Counted from the stretch's first letter, positions 13,793 to 25,335 are shown. The stretch: DNA of 64,000 nucleotides from Inia geoffrensis (GCA_036417435.1 CM070903.1:60364001-60428000); one strand, 5' to 3'. Notes: generated by a model not told the origin, from the letters alone. Program-made: numbers and translations.

Positions 13793-14885
13793 TTTCTAAT
13801 CCTTGCTTTTCATACTGCTACCTCCAGTGTAACTTACTCACAAATAGGGGGAAGCAGAGTGGAATTAAAGGAAGAACTGAGACTCATTAATTCCTCCCTC
13901 CCAGCCAGCACATTGAACATGTAATGTTTCAGGAAGAATTGGGTTTATTAATTCCAACCACGTAGGGCCTGCCAACTTAGAAAAGGATGTGTGCTTGAAG
14001 AGCTGGTAATGAAGGTGCTGTGTATGTACCATCTGGTGTAATTGGGAAAAAGGCATCTTTTGTCCTAAATTGAGTTCCAAGTCACAATTTCTTAAATCAC
14101 AACTTTTACTCCCTAGGAAACTACCAAAAATGAGGTGGTGATTTCAGTTCTTTCCAGATGGAAAAAGGTTGATATCAGCCTGAGCTTTGCCTCTACTAGT
14201 GTCATTTATTCTGCCTGGCATAACTGGGCAGCTGTGGTAGAGGCATCAGAGTTGGAATGAGTCCCTGAGACCAAACAGACCTCTCTAGAGCTATTTCATA
14301 CCTGTTAGGATTGCACACATCAGACCTGGGGAAAGAAACTTGTGCAGTGGCTACATCAGCTGAACATTCTCAAGACATAGAAGATTTGGTTCTGCACTTG
14401 CTGTCCAACCCTTGTCATCAGCATTAAACTCATATTATATTTTAAGAAGAGAGGTTCTTACTAAGTTAGCCTAAATAAAGCCTTTGTGAGAGAACAATTC
14501 CCTGCTGGTCCCCAGAGCGGTGGATAGAATGTATAGCTTGATTGATCCTCTGCCTCTCTGATTGCACTGATTATTCCAACAGAAGCAATAAAAGAATCAG
14601 TCCACCGTTGGCAAGGACTTTTCGTAACAAGAAGATTACGGAGGTTTTCTTTAAAGGGTCATTTTGGGGACTAGACCAGGAGAAGATGAATTATATCAGA
14701 TCAATCTCAAAATTCTTACTTTCTGCCTAATAATCATACTACTGAGATGACTTAAAAGACTAACTCATCAACCACAGATATATCCACTGAACAGTTGGTG
14801 ATCCCTGCATAGCTGGGAATAAAGTGGAACTGTAGAGACATGGAGCAAAGCAAAACTGACCACTCATTCATGCTACTCTGACAGC
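13793..14885. other. Single-copy DNA, nothing recognised
   Basis: About 1.1 kb without a clear repeat or coding exon. Short frames at 13865-14080 (minus) and 14542-14730 (plus) lack recognisable domains and splice context. Confidence 0.45.
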
Positions 14886-14887
14886 AA

Positions 14888-15205
14888 TCCATCTAAATGC
14901 GATGCACTATTACATTATATGTGATCTTCATAACAATTCTTCTGGGTTATAGGGTGACCAACCATCCCAGTTTGCCCAGGACTGAAAGGGTTCCTGGGAT
15001 GCAGAATTTTAGTTTTAAAATCAGGATAGTCTCAGATGAACCAGAAAGGTCTGGTAACACCATTAAACCCCAGTTCCACCTATCCCCTAAATCACAAATT
15101 ATGAAGCTGAGACTCCAAGAAATTAAGAAACTTGCTCAAGATCACAAACTATTTGATGGCAGAACCTGAACTGATATCCCAGCCTGACTTCAAAGACAGG
15201 ACTTT
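14888..15205 (-). mobile_element. MIR fragment split by a small DNA transposon
   Basis: Left part 'attatatgtgatcttcataaca' and right part 'attatgaagctgagactccaag...cttgctcaagatcacaaact' are consecutive pieces of a reverse-oriented MIR. They are separated by the roughly 112-bp palindromic element at 14951-15062. A short open frame crosses all of it and is not a gene. Confidence 0.7.
14951..15062. mobile_element. Short palindromic MITE-like DNA transposon (MER53-like)
   Basis: Begins agggtgaccaaccatcccag and ends with the imperfect inverted complement ggtctggtaacacc. The central region (ctgggatgcagaatttt / aaaatcaggatagtctcag) also shows dyad symmetry. This is the layout of a non-autonomous DNA transposon. 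The family name is my best guess from memory of the terminal motif. Confidence 0.6.
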
Positions 15206-15529
15206 CCTTTCAGTAGCCTTTAAGGGGATTTATATTTATTGACAGAGAAAGATGTGAAAATATTAAAGAGCTGGATGTTTCCTTGTAGCTGTCCACGTTG
15301 GAGGCCTATTTAACAAGACAACAGGCTTAAAAACCAGGTTTGGATGAGAAAGATTTCCTGAATTTCTTTGGAAGCATGAAAAACTCAGATGATAGAGTAT
15401 CTCCCATATTTTATAGAAGATACAATTTCTGATTATGAAGACTAGGTCGTGAATAGGATAGCCATGCATTCCATGTATCCCTTTAAGTATCAAATATTTT
15501 CATTGAACTATGTTGAAATTATAGATATA

Positions 15530-15665
15530 TTTATTTTCATATATACTTCATATATTTTCATTTGCTATATACAAATATATATGTGTGTATATATATATAT
15601 AAATGTGTATATATATATATATAATATATATTATATATATATATAATATATATATACGTGTATAC
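15530..15665. repeat. (TA)n-rich, strongly palindromic tract
   Basis: Nearly pure TA/TG dinucleotide sequence, with the section at about 15587-15655 consisting of interrupted (TA)n runs that are self-complementary (ataatatatattatat). Such tracts can extrude cruciforms and are often length-polymorphic. Confidence 0.9.
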
Positions 15666-15909
15666 ATATACATCCCTTCTTAACTAGAGCCTGTTGAACG
15701 TAATTCTCTATGTTCTGAACATCAAATTATGGCTATTAAATATGGTTTAATGTAGTAGTCTAGTTCCCGTAGCAATTGGATATGTCTACAGATTAGTCAA
15801 GGGTGAGGTTCTGTCTCAAAGAATAATTCTATAGCTAGGCACTGGAATGAGCTAAATGTCCCCCTAATTCTTTAGGTTCAGGTCAACAATTCAAGACTAT
15901 GTCTATTCT

Positions 15910-16370
15910 ATGGCTACTTCATGTCAGGCACTGTGCCAGGGGCTGGGTACAGAGGAGTAATAAGACCTAAAAGAGCTCTCAGTCCACATGAACGTTCTTT
16001 TATGAGACAGAGGGTGGGAAGGAGTCCTGGGAGCCTTTCCTTCCACAGTCAGTTTGTCCTCTACCTCGTCCAAATGGAATTGTGACCAAGTGTCTTTTCC
16101 AAGATTCTTTTTCATTGCTCTGTTTTTCTTGGAGAAAAAGTTTCTGTGGCGGCAGCAGGAGCAGCAGCAAGTCTTTCGATGTGTTGAGTGCTTATGCTAA
16201 TCAGTAATCTGGCACCAGTTTACTGATTCTTTTGCCTGATTATTATTTATAGAGTGTGGTAAGTACAGATGGCATTTTGCAAAGCACAGAGCTCTGAGAA
16301 TGAAACCCCAGCCTCAAGGCGTTGACTGTCTGATTTAGACATAAACAAAACACTGAATAAACAGACATCT
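15910..16370 (-). mobile_element. Two L2 LINE 3' fragments
   Basis: 'catgtcaggcactgtgccagggg...ggtacagaggagtaataagac' (15918-15995) and 'agcctcaaggcgttgactgtc...agacataaacaaaacactgaataaac' (16308-16370) match the reverse complement of L2 3' ends at two successive points. The intervening 250 bp is unrelated or too diverged. Extent approximate. Confidence 0.55.
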
Positions 16371-17005
16371 AGTTGAGTTGATGTGGCTGGAAAGGAGGAA
16401 AAACCTGGGAGATCAAGAAAAAAAGTGAGGTTTATGGAGGGACGTGAAGGAAGAAAAGGTAACATGAAAATGTGAGCCATTTCAAGAAGCATCTAAGCAA
16501 GATTACCAAACCAAGGAGTTAAAAAGGAAACAAAGGGAGCATTGAGGACAGAGTCCCAGGAGAAAGGACTCACTGAGATTCCCTGGGTGCCTCTTTTGGC
16601 TGGAGAGATGAGAGGCAGAGATGTCCAGGTGAAGAAAACTTTAATGATCCTGGACAAAAGTGACAAGGTCATGGACTAGTGTTTAATATTCAGAGACAAA
16701 GAGAAAAAGTTGACAATCGAAAGTGTGAGAAGACTTAGAGGGAGTCTCAATGAGAAAGGAGAGGAAAAGAAATGGAGAGTTCATAAGATGAGCTTTCAAC
16801 GTGGGTCGAGGGAGCTGGCCACTTCCGTTAACTGGGCCATCTACACCTGATCTTAACTTTTTAGGTCCAGAAATTTCCTCTTATTAATTCACCCAGAGAT
16901 GATCCTACTCAGTATCTTACTCAAATTAATGAAATTCACAAAAGGCTCTTAGGTTAACATGAATTTAGGTGTATTGATTCTGAGTGGATGATATAGGTTG
17001 ACACT
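16371..17005. other. Single-copy DNA, purine-rich
   Basis: GA-rich sequence on the + strand with no repeat, exon or regulatory signature that I recognise. Confidence 0.45.
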
Positions 17006-17009
17006 AACT

Positions 17010-17430
17010 GGGTAGAAAAAAAATAAATCACCCAAGGAGTAAGCGTAAGAGGGATGGAATAGCTATATTAATATCAAATAAAATAAACTTCAAGACAAAG
17101 TATTTCCAGGGATAAAGAGAGACATTTCATAATGATAAAGGAGTCTATCCTACTGGAAGACATAAAATAAGAAGTGGAAACATACAAAGTGAAAATGGAC
17201 GGAATCAAAGGCACAAATAGACAAGTCCACAGTCACGGTTGGAGATTTTAACACAATTGATAGAACTAATTTCTATTTCCTTTCTCAGCAATTGCTAGAA
17301 CTAGACAAAAAATTAGTAAAGATGTAGATGATTTGGACAACACTACTGACCCCCTTGAGTGAATTAATATTTTCGAACACTTCACCCAGCATCTAGAGAA
17401 CACACATGTTCTTTTCAAAAACAGGTGATA
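17010..17430 (+). mobile_element. Ancient L1 ORF2 endonuclease-region relic
   Basis: Diverged L1M-type sequence in sense orientation. 'gggatggaatagctatatta' with 'atatcaaataaaataaacttcaag' corresponds to the GVAILISDKIDFK part of the endonuclease, and 'cagtcacggttggagatttt' to VGDFN. Stops and indels in all frames. No working protein. Confidence 0.7.
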
Positions 17431-17734
17431 GCTCTTACCTCAAAGCTTGTACAGGTTACCTGAATAAATTTTGCCCACAATGTGGCAGAGCATTTCAGTG
17501 CCATTCAAATCTCAGGTCCCTGCATCCAAAGAGATTACAGTTTACTTTACATTTGTTACAGCCTTTCTGTTTTTCCGGTAGTAGTTCTAGGTTCCGTAGT
17601 AAGACCTGAGAAATACTGTACTCTATCAAACCTACACATTTTCTTTGAGGGTGAATTATTTTCAGAGACTGTATTGCTAACGTTTATTTTTTCAGTGTGA
17701 ACAGAAAATTCATTCCCTGACACCAGGGTGAAAC
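17431..17734. other. Single-copy DNA, nothing recognised
   Basis: Two overlapping short open frames (17406-17609 and 17482-17700) have no recognisable domain. 'ccacaatgtggcagagcatttc' is weakly repeat-like. Confidence 0.4.
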
Positions 17735-17791
17735 ATTCTGTGCTTGAGCCCTAGAAGACCTGGGTTCTTGTCACTCCGTACCACCTCCCCA

Positions 17792-17848
<57 letters not shown>

Positions 17849-17965
17849 TCCTAGCTGTTGACTTTGGACACATGACCTCTTTAAGCCTGACTGAGTTTCC
17901 TTACCTGTAAAACTCTTAGGACTGCAGTGAAGTTCAGCTGATAGGCTGTATGTAGCTTTTTTATA
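17735..17965 (+). mobile_element. MIR SINE containing a (CA)n expansion
   Basis: 'gacctgggttcttgtcactcc' before the microsatellite and 'gctgttgactttggacacatgacctctttaagcctgactg', 'agtttccttacctgtaaaac' after it are the two halves of a sense MIR core. The (AC)n run sits exactly between them. Confidence 0.75.
17793..17846. repeat. (AC)n microsatellite, about 27 units
   Basis: Uninterrupted ca/ac dinucleotides over more than 50 bp, inside a MIR. Likely polymorphic. Confidence 0.98.
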
Positions 17966-18349
17966 AACTACGAAGTACTATCCAAATATCATGGAGCTGT
18001 ATTTTCTTTTTGCTAATAACAGTTGGTGTACCTCTTCTCCCAAGAAAGGGAAATTGGGGCAGGTATTCTGCTTCTGCCTTCGAATACATGTGAGTCCTGC
18101 CTAGTGTGAGCAGAAGTTGTATGATGAGAGAATAAAGTCAAGGTTGCAGGGTTTATTTGGAAGTAAAACCTGTGAGAACATTAGATTTCATATCACAGGA
18201 AAGATTATAAAAGGCATAATGGGCAGCTTTTTAAGTTTGCCCAAGGAGACAAGGGAAAAGCTTGGGTATGAAAATAAGAATAAGCCTTTGGAAATTTTGT
18301 TGAAGGACATGTTGGACGACATTGGTCTTACAGAAAGGTGGGTGGATTT

Positions 18350-18545
18350 CAGCCTAGGAATGAAGAATTCTAGACCTCAGTCTACCGTGGAGTTTCTGAG
18401 TAACCTTGCACTAGAGATTTAACTTCTCCAAACCGGTTTCTCCATCCGAGAGGTGAGGATAATAATTTAGGCCACTTACAACTGCCCTGAGGCTTGATTA
18501 ATGTTTGCAAAATGCTTTGAGCTATTTGGCAGAACAAGGGTTCTA
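18350..18545 (+). mobile_element. MIR SINE fragment
   Basis: 'gtttctgagtaaccttgcact', 'cttctccaaaccggtttctcc', 'gaggataataatttaggcc' and 'gaggcttgattaatgtttgc' follow the MIR core and 3' part in order. The last third of a 101-codon open frame (18117-18422) overlaps it. Confidence 0.7.
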
Positions 18546-18699
18546 AGAATACAACATATTATTTAGAAAAGTGAAAAAACATGATCAGAGAACACTTGGG
18601 ACATCTCCCTCTCCGTAGCCTTTTCATGAGATTCCTCTTTTTGTCTTATAAGGAAAGGAAACCAAGTTGGGAGATGACTAAACCCACAGGCTAATCTCT

Positions 18700-19230
18700 T
18701 CCTTTAATGTTCTCTGGACACACGCTCTTCTGCTGAAGGAGCACATTGGAATGTTGTCATTTGGATTTCCTCATAAGTATAAATGCATTCTTTCCTAGAA
18801 ATACGACAGTGAAGTTTTGCAAGTTGCTGGCTGTGGGCCCAGCAGTCAGATGTTCTTGATCCCCCGATTTACCTTGGGCTTTGTGCAAATCAAGTGCTGT
18901 TCAACTTCCTTTCCTCATATGTACAAGTGGAATAAAAACGCCGCTCTCTGGGAGGTGAAGTGAAAATTAATTAGCTGTGTTTCCTTCAAGTTCCTCTCCA
19001 TTGATATTTCAGCACTCTCTGTGTCATTAATTGGAACAACGCTTTCAGACATAACTTCTATCCTGTGACCACAAAGTCCTCAGTGGAAATGGATATGAAG
19101 GAATCTGGGAAGTTTACTAATCACTACAGTTTGGGGAGTCTGGTGAAATTTACTAAGCTTTACATTTTAAAAAGGCACAAGAGACTCTTGCTAGATCTAT
19201 TAGACACTTTCAGCTGAGTGTTAGATTAAA
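18700..19230. other. Repeat-poor block, candidate conserved non-coding DNA
   Basis: About 530 bp without repeat signatures, carrying several transcription-factor-like words: aaaattaattagctg (about 18962), gtcattaattgg (about 19022), a RUNX-like tgaccacaaag (about 19064) and gtgcaaatcaagtgctg (about 18885). No open frame. The call rests on composition and motif content only; conservation was not tested. Confidence 0.35.
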
Positions 19231-19244
19231 AACACCAAAATTGT

Positions 19245-19362
19245 TTTTATGTCTTTTCTCTCTCTTTTCCTCTTTCTTTCTTTGTTGATATCTCTTTCTG
19301 AATCTCTCTGGGTTTCACTCTTTCTCACTCTCTCTGTTTCTCTCTCTCATTTCCCTAAATTT
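19245..19362. repeat. Pyrimidine-rich (TC/TCTT)n low-complexity tract
   Basis: Long run of C and T on the + strand with ctctct and ctttctttc sub-repeats. Confidence 0.85.
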
Positions 19363-20890
19363 TAGGGAACTTGTGAAAATGAAAGTTCAGCTGAGTGTTT
19401 TAACGAAGTTAGCCATCTCACAGCCTTGCTGGGAAATAAAGCGCTTTTAAATACAGAGTGTCCTCAAACTCATTAGCACCCTCCTCCCCTTACCTCTTTC
19501 ACATTGGGTCACTAACAAGTTACAATGTTTTTCTCTTTGCTCTCCATTCGCCCTTGTTTTGGGGTTTTGTTCTCTTCCTCCTCATTTCTGCCTTGCTTGC
19601 TCATCTTAGAAGGCTGGGTTGCCCCTGCTGCCACCACTGTCATCACTCCCCAGCAGACAGAAAGGCTAAAGTGTCAAAAGATGCCTTGGTTGCCTCTGAC
19701 AAAAGTGCATATCAGCTCTGAAAAGGAATAAATATGATAGGGGGCACAATAATAACAGTGTGCACTTGTTAACTACAAAAATCCAGCAGGAGCTGGGGGC
19801 AGGGAGGGAGGGAACCGTGGAGAACAGAAGCTGCCTCCACAGGAGCCCCCCGGGGAAGGAGTGGAGGGGGTCCTCCAGCAGCAACCATCAATTCTATGGT
19901 GTGGTTTTGTTTTGTTTTGTGAGGTCTGAACTGAGGCTCAGCTGATGGGGCAGGGGGGTGGCGAGAGGGTGAATAAGGGATTTTACCCAAACCAGTGATT
20001 CTGAATGGAGGTCTTGGGTTCCGTTGAGGGGGCCTTGGCAGTGGGAGCTTGAAAAGAGGGTCTCTTTGGGTTGTTCGTTGGGGGGGGGGCGGTTAGGTGG
20101 AGGCTGGGAGGACATTTTGAGGTGGGAGGGGTAGGGGGAAGGAGGAAAATAGCACAATAACGGGAAAAAGGAGGCCAGCTTCTGAGCTCTCGTTTCTGAC
20201 AATGAGTCCCATGTGGTTCTCTTTATCTCGGCCATTCAGGAGTCAATAGGGAGAGCTTTTTCATTTTCAACGCTGAGTGTACAGCCACCTCCACGCCCCA
20301 TCTCACACACACACACACCTAAAAGTGCGGGACACAGAGCAAGACATTAGAAATGTCTGAAAAGCTATTTGCTCAGCTGCAGATTTGCTGCATTTTCTGT
20401 CCGCCCGCTGGAACTGCACATATGGGACAGACACTCAGTTCACAGCCATCCCCACCACTGTTCTGCCCCTGTTCTTCCGGTGTCACCACACTCAGCCTCT
20501 AATCCCTCTTTTCTCTGTTGTGCACCCCTTCTCTCCTCCCTTGGCTTCCTCAGTCTTTGACTCTTTAAAAAGACATAAGTCATACGATGACAGGTAAAGC
20601 AGAGCTCCGTGATGGAGTGTTGGTTACTTTTAACAAAATAAGCGAAAACAAGATGGGAGCAAACCCAAGCCTGAACTCTAGACTGTTTTAGTGTATAGAA
20701 AACAACAGACAACAAACAACAACATTGTTTTTGATGGTGGACTTCTGTGAAATGTTAAGTTCCCAACTAGACAGATCCCTGTCAATTTGTTCCTGTGTCT
20801 ATCACTGAGGCAGCCACAGCCTCTGAAGTTAGCCTGATAGAAAATAATTCACCTAGTTTTCAAAGAATATCATTATGGATTCTCGTGGGA
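19363..20890. other. Single-copy DNA with a G-rich tract
   Basis: No gene or interspersed repeat recognised. Includes a TTTTG short repeat (about 19903-19920), a G-rich tract (20068-20145, listed separately) and a brief (CA)n near 20303-20319. Overlapping short frames on both strands lack protein-like features. Confidence 0.45.
20068..20145 (+). repeat. G-rich tract with G-quadruplex potential
   Basis: Begins with a run of ten or more G at 20080-20089 and continues with gggagg, gtgggagggg and taggggg blocks separated by short loops. It meets the simple G3+N1-7 pattern several times over. Confidence 0.75.
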
Positions 20891-20894
20891 TATG

Positions 20895-21002
20895 GGAGTC
20901 CGGATAGGTACAACATTCTTAGTCAGGGATGGAGGCTTGAAAAAATATAGATTCCAGGCCTCAAGATTCTGATTCAGTAGCTCTGAAAGGGGCTCAGGGT
21001 TT
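20895..21002 (-). mobile_element. MER5A-like hAT fragment
   Basis: 'tagattccaggcctcaagattctgattcagtagctctgaaagggg' is the central part of MER5A-type elements ('ggccccac...gattctgattcagtaggtc'). Only about 100 bp remains. Confidence 0.7.
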
Positions 21003-21261
21003 GTGAGTTTGTGTGTGTGTGTTGGATCAGAGAGGCATTAGTCAAATAATAGTCACTGGTCACTAAGCTAGTGCCAGGCAAATGGTTGGTTATGTGACTT
21101 AGACCCATCCGACCAGGGAAAGGCTCTCTGCTACTAAGCAGTGTAGCTGAATGAAAGAAATGGGAAGGAGGAAATTATCGTTTTCATTACTGAATAATGA
21201 AGATAAGGGGAAGGAGTAATTGAAGATGACAGTAACATCAAACAATTGCTCAGTGACACAG

Positions 21262-21385
21262 TTCCTCCAAGGATTAGAAGGGGCGTTGAGACTCAGTTGT
21301 CTCAAGCTACTTGCCCAAGGTCACACAACTGGTAAGTGGCAGAGCCAGAATGCCTCCCCAGGCTTGAATGATCTGGACAGCATGC
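21262..21385 (-). mobile_element. MIR SINE fragment
   Basis: 'cttgcccaaggtcacacaac' followed by 'tggtaagtggcagagccaga' is the highly characteristic reverse-complement MIR core. Ends not well defined. Confidence 0.85.
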
Positions 21386-21559
21386 TCTGAAGTGGGGGGA
21401 GACCCCAGGAGTGGGATGGGAGTGATGGAGTGCTGGAAAGTAGACTTCCACACAGCTCATAGGAATGCTCCTAAGGGCCGGTCATGCACTCAGTGGCTGT
21501 GAGCTGTGAAGTGGCTCCTGACTACTGCCTTCTCATCAAGGGCTCCATGATGACTGTCC

Positions 21560-21790
21560 TTAACAATACTGTATTGTATATTTGAAAGTTGCTGGCAGAA
21601 TAGATCTTAGAAGTTCTCATCATGAGGGAAAAAATTATAACTACAGGGAGTGATGGATGTTAACTAATATTGTTGTGGAGATCATTTTGCAGCATATGTA
21701 TACATATGTCAAATCATAATGTTGTATACTTTAAACTTATATAATGTTATGTGTGAATTATATCTCAGTATAACTGGGCAGGGAGGGGAG
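21560..21790 (+). mobile_element. L1M-type 3' end
   Basis: Reads as the 3' end of an old L1: 'gggagtgatggatgttaact', 'tgtcaaatcataatgttgta', 'tactttaaacttatataatg' and 'gaattatatctcagtataac'. Confidence 0.85.
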
Positions 21791-22194
21791 ACTAAATAAT
21801 TTTCTTAAAGAACTCCAGATTTCTCACCTGTCACAAATCTCATTTCTTCCTCCTAACACAACTTGCTCTGCTGGGCAAAGTACCCCACACCAGGCGTAGA
21901 AGGAAGATGAGTATTGCTTTTAAACCTATCTCTGAGCAGGCAAATGAGTATAGCTTTCAGGTCTCTCACACATGATGAGGAAATCACTGTTACCCTTTCC
22001 TTGGCTCCATTTCCAATGTCTTGAAGGTGCAGCTGTGTGGCTTGACTGTGAATATTGGGAATGATGTGAAAAAGGTCAGGAGATGGGCCCATTCTGCCAT
22101 CCGGCCGCTTCTTAACCAGCTCTCCGCCAACCAACTCTTCACGACGTTTGGAGTCCTAACTCTACCACACAATGTGGATGCGCTCGCTCACAGG
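21791..22194. other. Single-copy DNA, nothing recognised
   Basis: Overlapping frames on both strands (21853-22134 minus, 22021-22239 plus) look open by chance. No known domain. Confidence 0.4.
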
Positions 22195-22345
22195 GTTCAG
22201 ATGTGCTTATCCCCTCCCTCTAACTTCAAAGCTGCTTGAGGGCAGGAGCCCTGCCTCATACTTCTTCAGCACCCCCAACATGCCCAAGCCCAGTAGGGAG
22301 CATATGCTGCTCGGTAACTGGCCTTTGCTGGATTCCCAACAAATG
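22195..22345 (+). mobile_element. L2 LINE 3' fragment
   Basis: 'gcttgagggcaggagccctg' followed by 'cttcagcacccccaacatgc' and 'gtagggagcatatgctgctcgg' is a diverged L2 3' end in sense orientation. Confidence 0.6.
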
Positions 22346-22607
22346 CCAGTTGTTTTTGCTCACCATTCTGAATCATCTTCCTCTTGTTGGCATGCTCCAC
22401 TTTCTGGATCATCCCAGTTGAGGTGTTTTAACTCCATGTGGACTTGGCCAGTGACTTCAGTGCTGCCTTCAGCTCTTTACACATTCTGATGCCCACTTTG
22501 CTTTCCCCAGCCTGTTGTGTTGGTTCTACCCCCTCGAGTCAAGCGCACTGTCTTTAGGTGTGTGTCTGTGCTTACGTAGCGTATTCATAATCATCTCAAC
22601 TGTTGTT

Positions 22608-22975
22608 CGGGGGGTTGTTTTTTTTCTAAATTAATTAATTAATTTTATTTTTGGCTGCGTTGGGTCTCCATTGCTGTGCACGCAGGCTTTCTCTAGTTGG
22701 GGTGAGCGGAGGCTACTCTTCATTGTGGTACACTAGCTTCTCGTTGCAGTGGCTTCTCTTGTTGTGGAGCACGGGCTCTAGGCATGCAGCCTTCAGTAGT
22801 TGCAGCCCGCGGGCTCAGCAGTTGTGGCTCTAGGGCTCTAGAGTGCAGGCTCAGTAGTTGTGGCACACGGGCTTAGTTGCTCTACAGCATGTGGGGTCTT
22901 CCCGGACCCAGGCTCGAACCCGTGTCCTCTGCATTGGCAGGCGGATTCTTAACCACTGTGCCACCAGGGAAGCCG
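22608..22975 (-). mobile_element. CHR-type tRNA-derived SINE, long form, with TSD
   Basis: Ends at the right with the reversed head 'gtgccaccagggaagcc' and B-box 'ggctcgaacccgtg'. The body contains several 'cagtagttgtggc' modules, the tail side carries 'tggctgcgttgggtct', and an AT-rich tail lies near 22618-22650. TSD ctcaactgttgtt (22595-22607) / ctcagctgttgtt (22976-22988), one mismatch. More diverged than the short-form copies. Confidence 0.93.
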
Positions 22976-23340
22976 CTCAGCTGTTGTTTAGCAATGCTTC
23001 TTGTTCACCTGTTGCCAATTTCTTAATACAATGGCCAGTCCAAACCTTCTCCATTCTTCCACTTTACCTCCAGACCCAGAGCTTGAAAACAATCCCACAT
23101 GCTACTTTACTGAGATAGTGGGGCCCCCAGGAGCCTGAGTGTTCCATCTCTGTAGCCCTCTTCTTCCAGATATGTGGAGGCAGGTTTGTTTCGGGTTGTT
23201 TTTCGTTTTTGGTGGGTATTTGTAGGGCTCACCCCTTTAACAATGGGCCTTTCTCCTTCAGGTCTTTGCCTCCCTCAAATTCCTGTCCCTCTACAGTTTT
23301 TAGATATCATCAAATTTCTCTCCTTTTTTTCCCTTCTCCT

Positions 23341-23385
23341 TAATCAATAAAGATATATATATATATATAATATATATATCACCAC
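23341..23385. repeat. (TA)n tract
   Basis: Uninterrupted tatatata runs either side of taatatat. Self-complementary. Confidence 0.9.
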
Positions 23386-23454
23386 TATAATAAATTAAAA
23401 GACAACAGAAGCACTTGCCCTTACGTTCCCCTTCAGTTTCCATCCTATTTTTCC

Positions 23455-24525
23455 TTTTATCTAAAGGATAAATTCTAACTTTGTTATGACTCAGTCACTC
23501 CTTAATCTTTTGTCATCTGGTTTCCTCCCTTTCACTCTGTGTTGTTCATACTGGGAAAAGCAACAGTAACCTTAAAGAGTCTTTCTTTTTTTTTTTTTTT
23601 TTTTAAGAGTCTTTCTTGACCTCATTGTGCTGGGTTCTCTGCTGCATTTGATGCTGTGGCCACGCCCTCTTCCTTTCACTTCTTTAATACTCTGTGTGCC
23701 TCTGTTTCTTGTACTACTGTTATTTCTTCATCCAGGCCACACATGTGGACATTTCCTAAGATTCAGTCTCTGCATGTTTTTCCTTGGTGATGTCTTTCAC
23801 TTACAAGCCTCCACTTATTACCACGTCTCAGTAGGTCATACTGTCACACTTCCAATTGTCTATTGGATTTTTCTACTTGTCCATCTTACTATTACTTAGA
23901 ACTTAAAATATCTCAAATTGAATTTATTTTTCCTCCTAAACTGTTCATTTTCTGTTCTGCTAACTTCAAGCCTCAAGGTCACTGCCTTTCTGCTAACTAT
24001 ACTATCCCATCAGTCATTAAAGTCTATGACTCCTTTAGATGAACCCTCAATCCTATCTGTTCAGTTCCCTTCACCACCATCCCTAATTCTGGCCCTTATC
24101 CCTGACACTTGGATTATGGAAATTAATCTATTAAAATACTTTTAAAAGTATTTTTAATCTGTTAAAATGTATTTTTTGTACTCACACATCCTGTGGTTCC
24201 AGATAATTTACAGAATCAAGTCCAACCTTAGCCTAACATTCAAGACCTTTCTTAATTCAGCCGCAGCTCTGTGTTCCCAGTGTTTCTCCCTCTACCATAT
24301 TTCTCATAAACAAATACATCACTCCAGAAAGCTGTTCTGCTCGTAAGCTCCCAAACACTTGACGTTCTCGTATATCCACACAATTGCTTTGTCCTTCCTG
24401 AGGCACTCATCCTTCTTATTCCCATCTCTCCTGGCCTAACCTTCCTTCAAATTCCAATTCAAATCCTGCTTTTCAGAAAACCTTCCTTGCCCATCTCAAT
24501 CTAAATCTCTTCTTTCCTTAAACTC
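23455..24525 (+). mobile_element. Long L2-type LINE fragment, interrupted by a T-run
   Basis: Multiple L2 landmarks in sense order: 'aaaggataaattctaacttt' (about 23465), a section near 23890-24120 resembling the 'tgttcattttctgttctgct...ccaccatccctaattctgg' part, 'aatcaagtccaaccttagcc' and 'taacattcaagacctttctt' (about 24215-24250), and 'tccaattcaaatcctgctt' (about 24452). A pure T-run at 23587-23604 interrupts it. No usable reading frame. Confidence 0.65.
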
Positions 24526-25335
24526 CCTTTAACTCTCATAAACTCCTGGAAGGTTATGAAGTTATATAAAATTACATTTTAGGTTTAAAATCTTGCTTAA
24601 TTTCTTATTATCTTCCTAACTAGATTGTCTGCTCAGTTTGGATCTGGACCCCCAACTGACACCCAACCCAGACGTAGGAAATACTAGCTGTTCTCTTCTG
24701 AGTTTCTGTGGCTTTATAAATATAAGTTGCCTCTGTAAATTAAGTTCCAAGCCTGTGTGTTTATGAGAGCAGACATCTTCAATAGGATTAACTACATGCT
24801 GGTGTGGATATTTTGTTGTGCTTCTTTTCAAACAAAATCTTATTGATTGGCTACCAGTGGAACTATATGTACCTTACCCTATCCTTTCTTTTTGCCTTTC
24901 TTAGCAGGTGGGAAAGAAGCAAGGTAGACAGCAAGTCATATTCTCTTTCAAGTAACCTCATTTTTCATACAATGGCTAATTAATTTCTTTATGCTAAAGT
25001 AAGTCCATGGTTTAAAGCAAAAAAAAAAAAAAAAAAGGAAGGAAGGAAGGGAGGAAAAAAGGAAGAAATTTTGTAATAGAATCTGATTTAAGTATGTTTT
25101 AAAAAAATGGAAATTTATACCAGACAAACAGCTTTAGTATATCTAGATCGTGAGTTAAGCACCACCTACACTCATTTACCAAAAAGGAAAGATGTGAGAA
25201 TCATAGATATAAATACATCTTTTTTCCTTATGTGAGGAATCAAAATCTTTACTAATGAGACTTTGCTACTTTAATTCAGGTTAGAGTCAGTCCATCTTCA
25301 CAAAGCTGTCTCCATTTCTTGCCAAGTTGGTGAAG
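24526..25335. other. Single-copy AT-rich DNA with an A/GGAA tract
   Basis: Nothing coding recognised. An A-run followed by (GGAA)n lies at about 25018-25075. Confidence 0.45.

Noticed and set aside
18117..18422. 101-codon plus-strand frame with protein-like composition (Lys/Leu/Glu-rich)
   Set aside because: It looked more protein-like than others, but its last third lies in a MIR, it has no recognisable homology, and I see no supporting upstream promoter or splice context.
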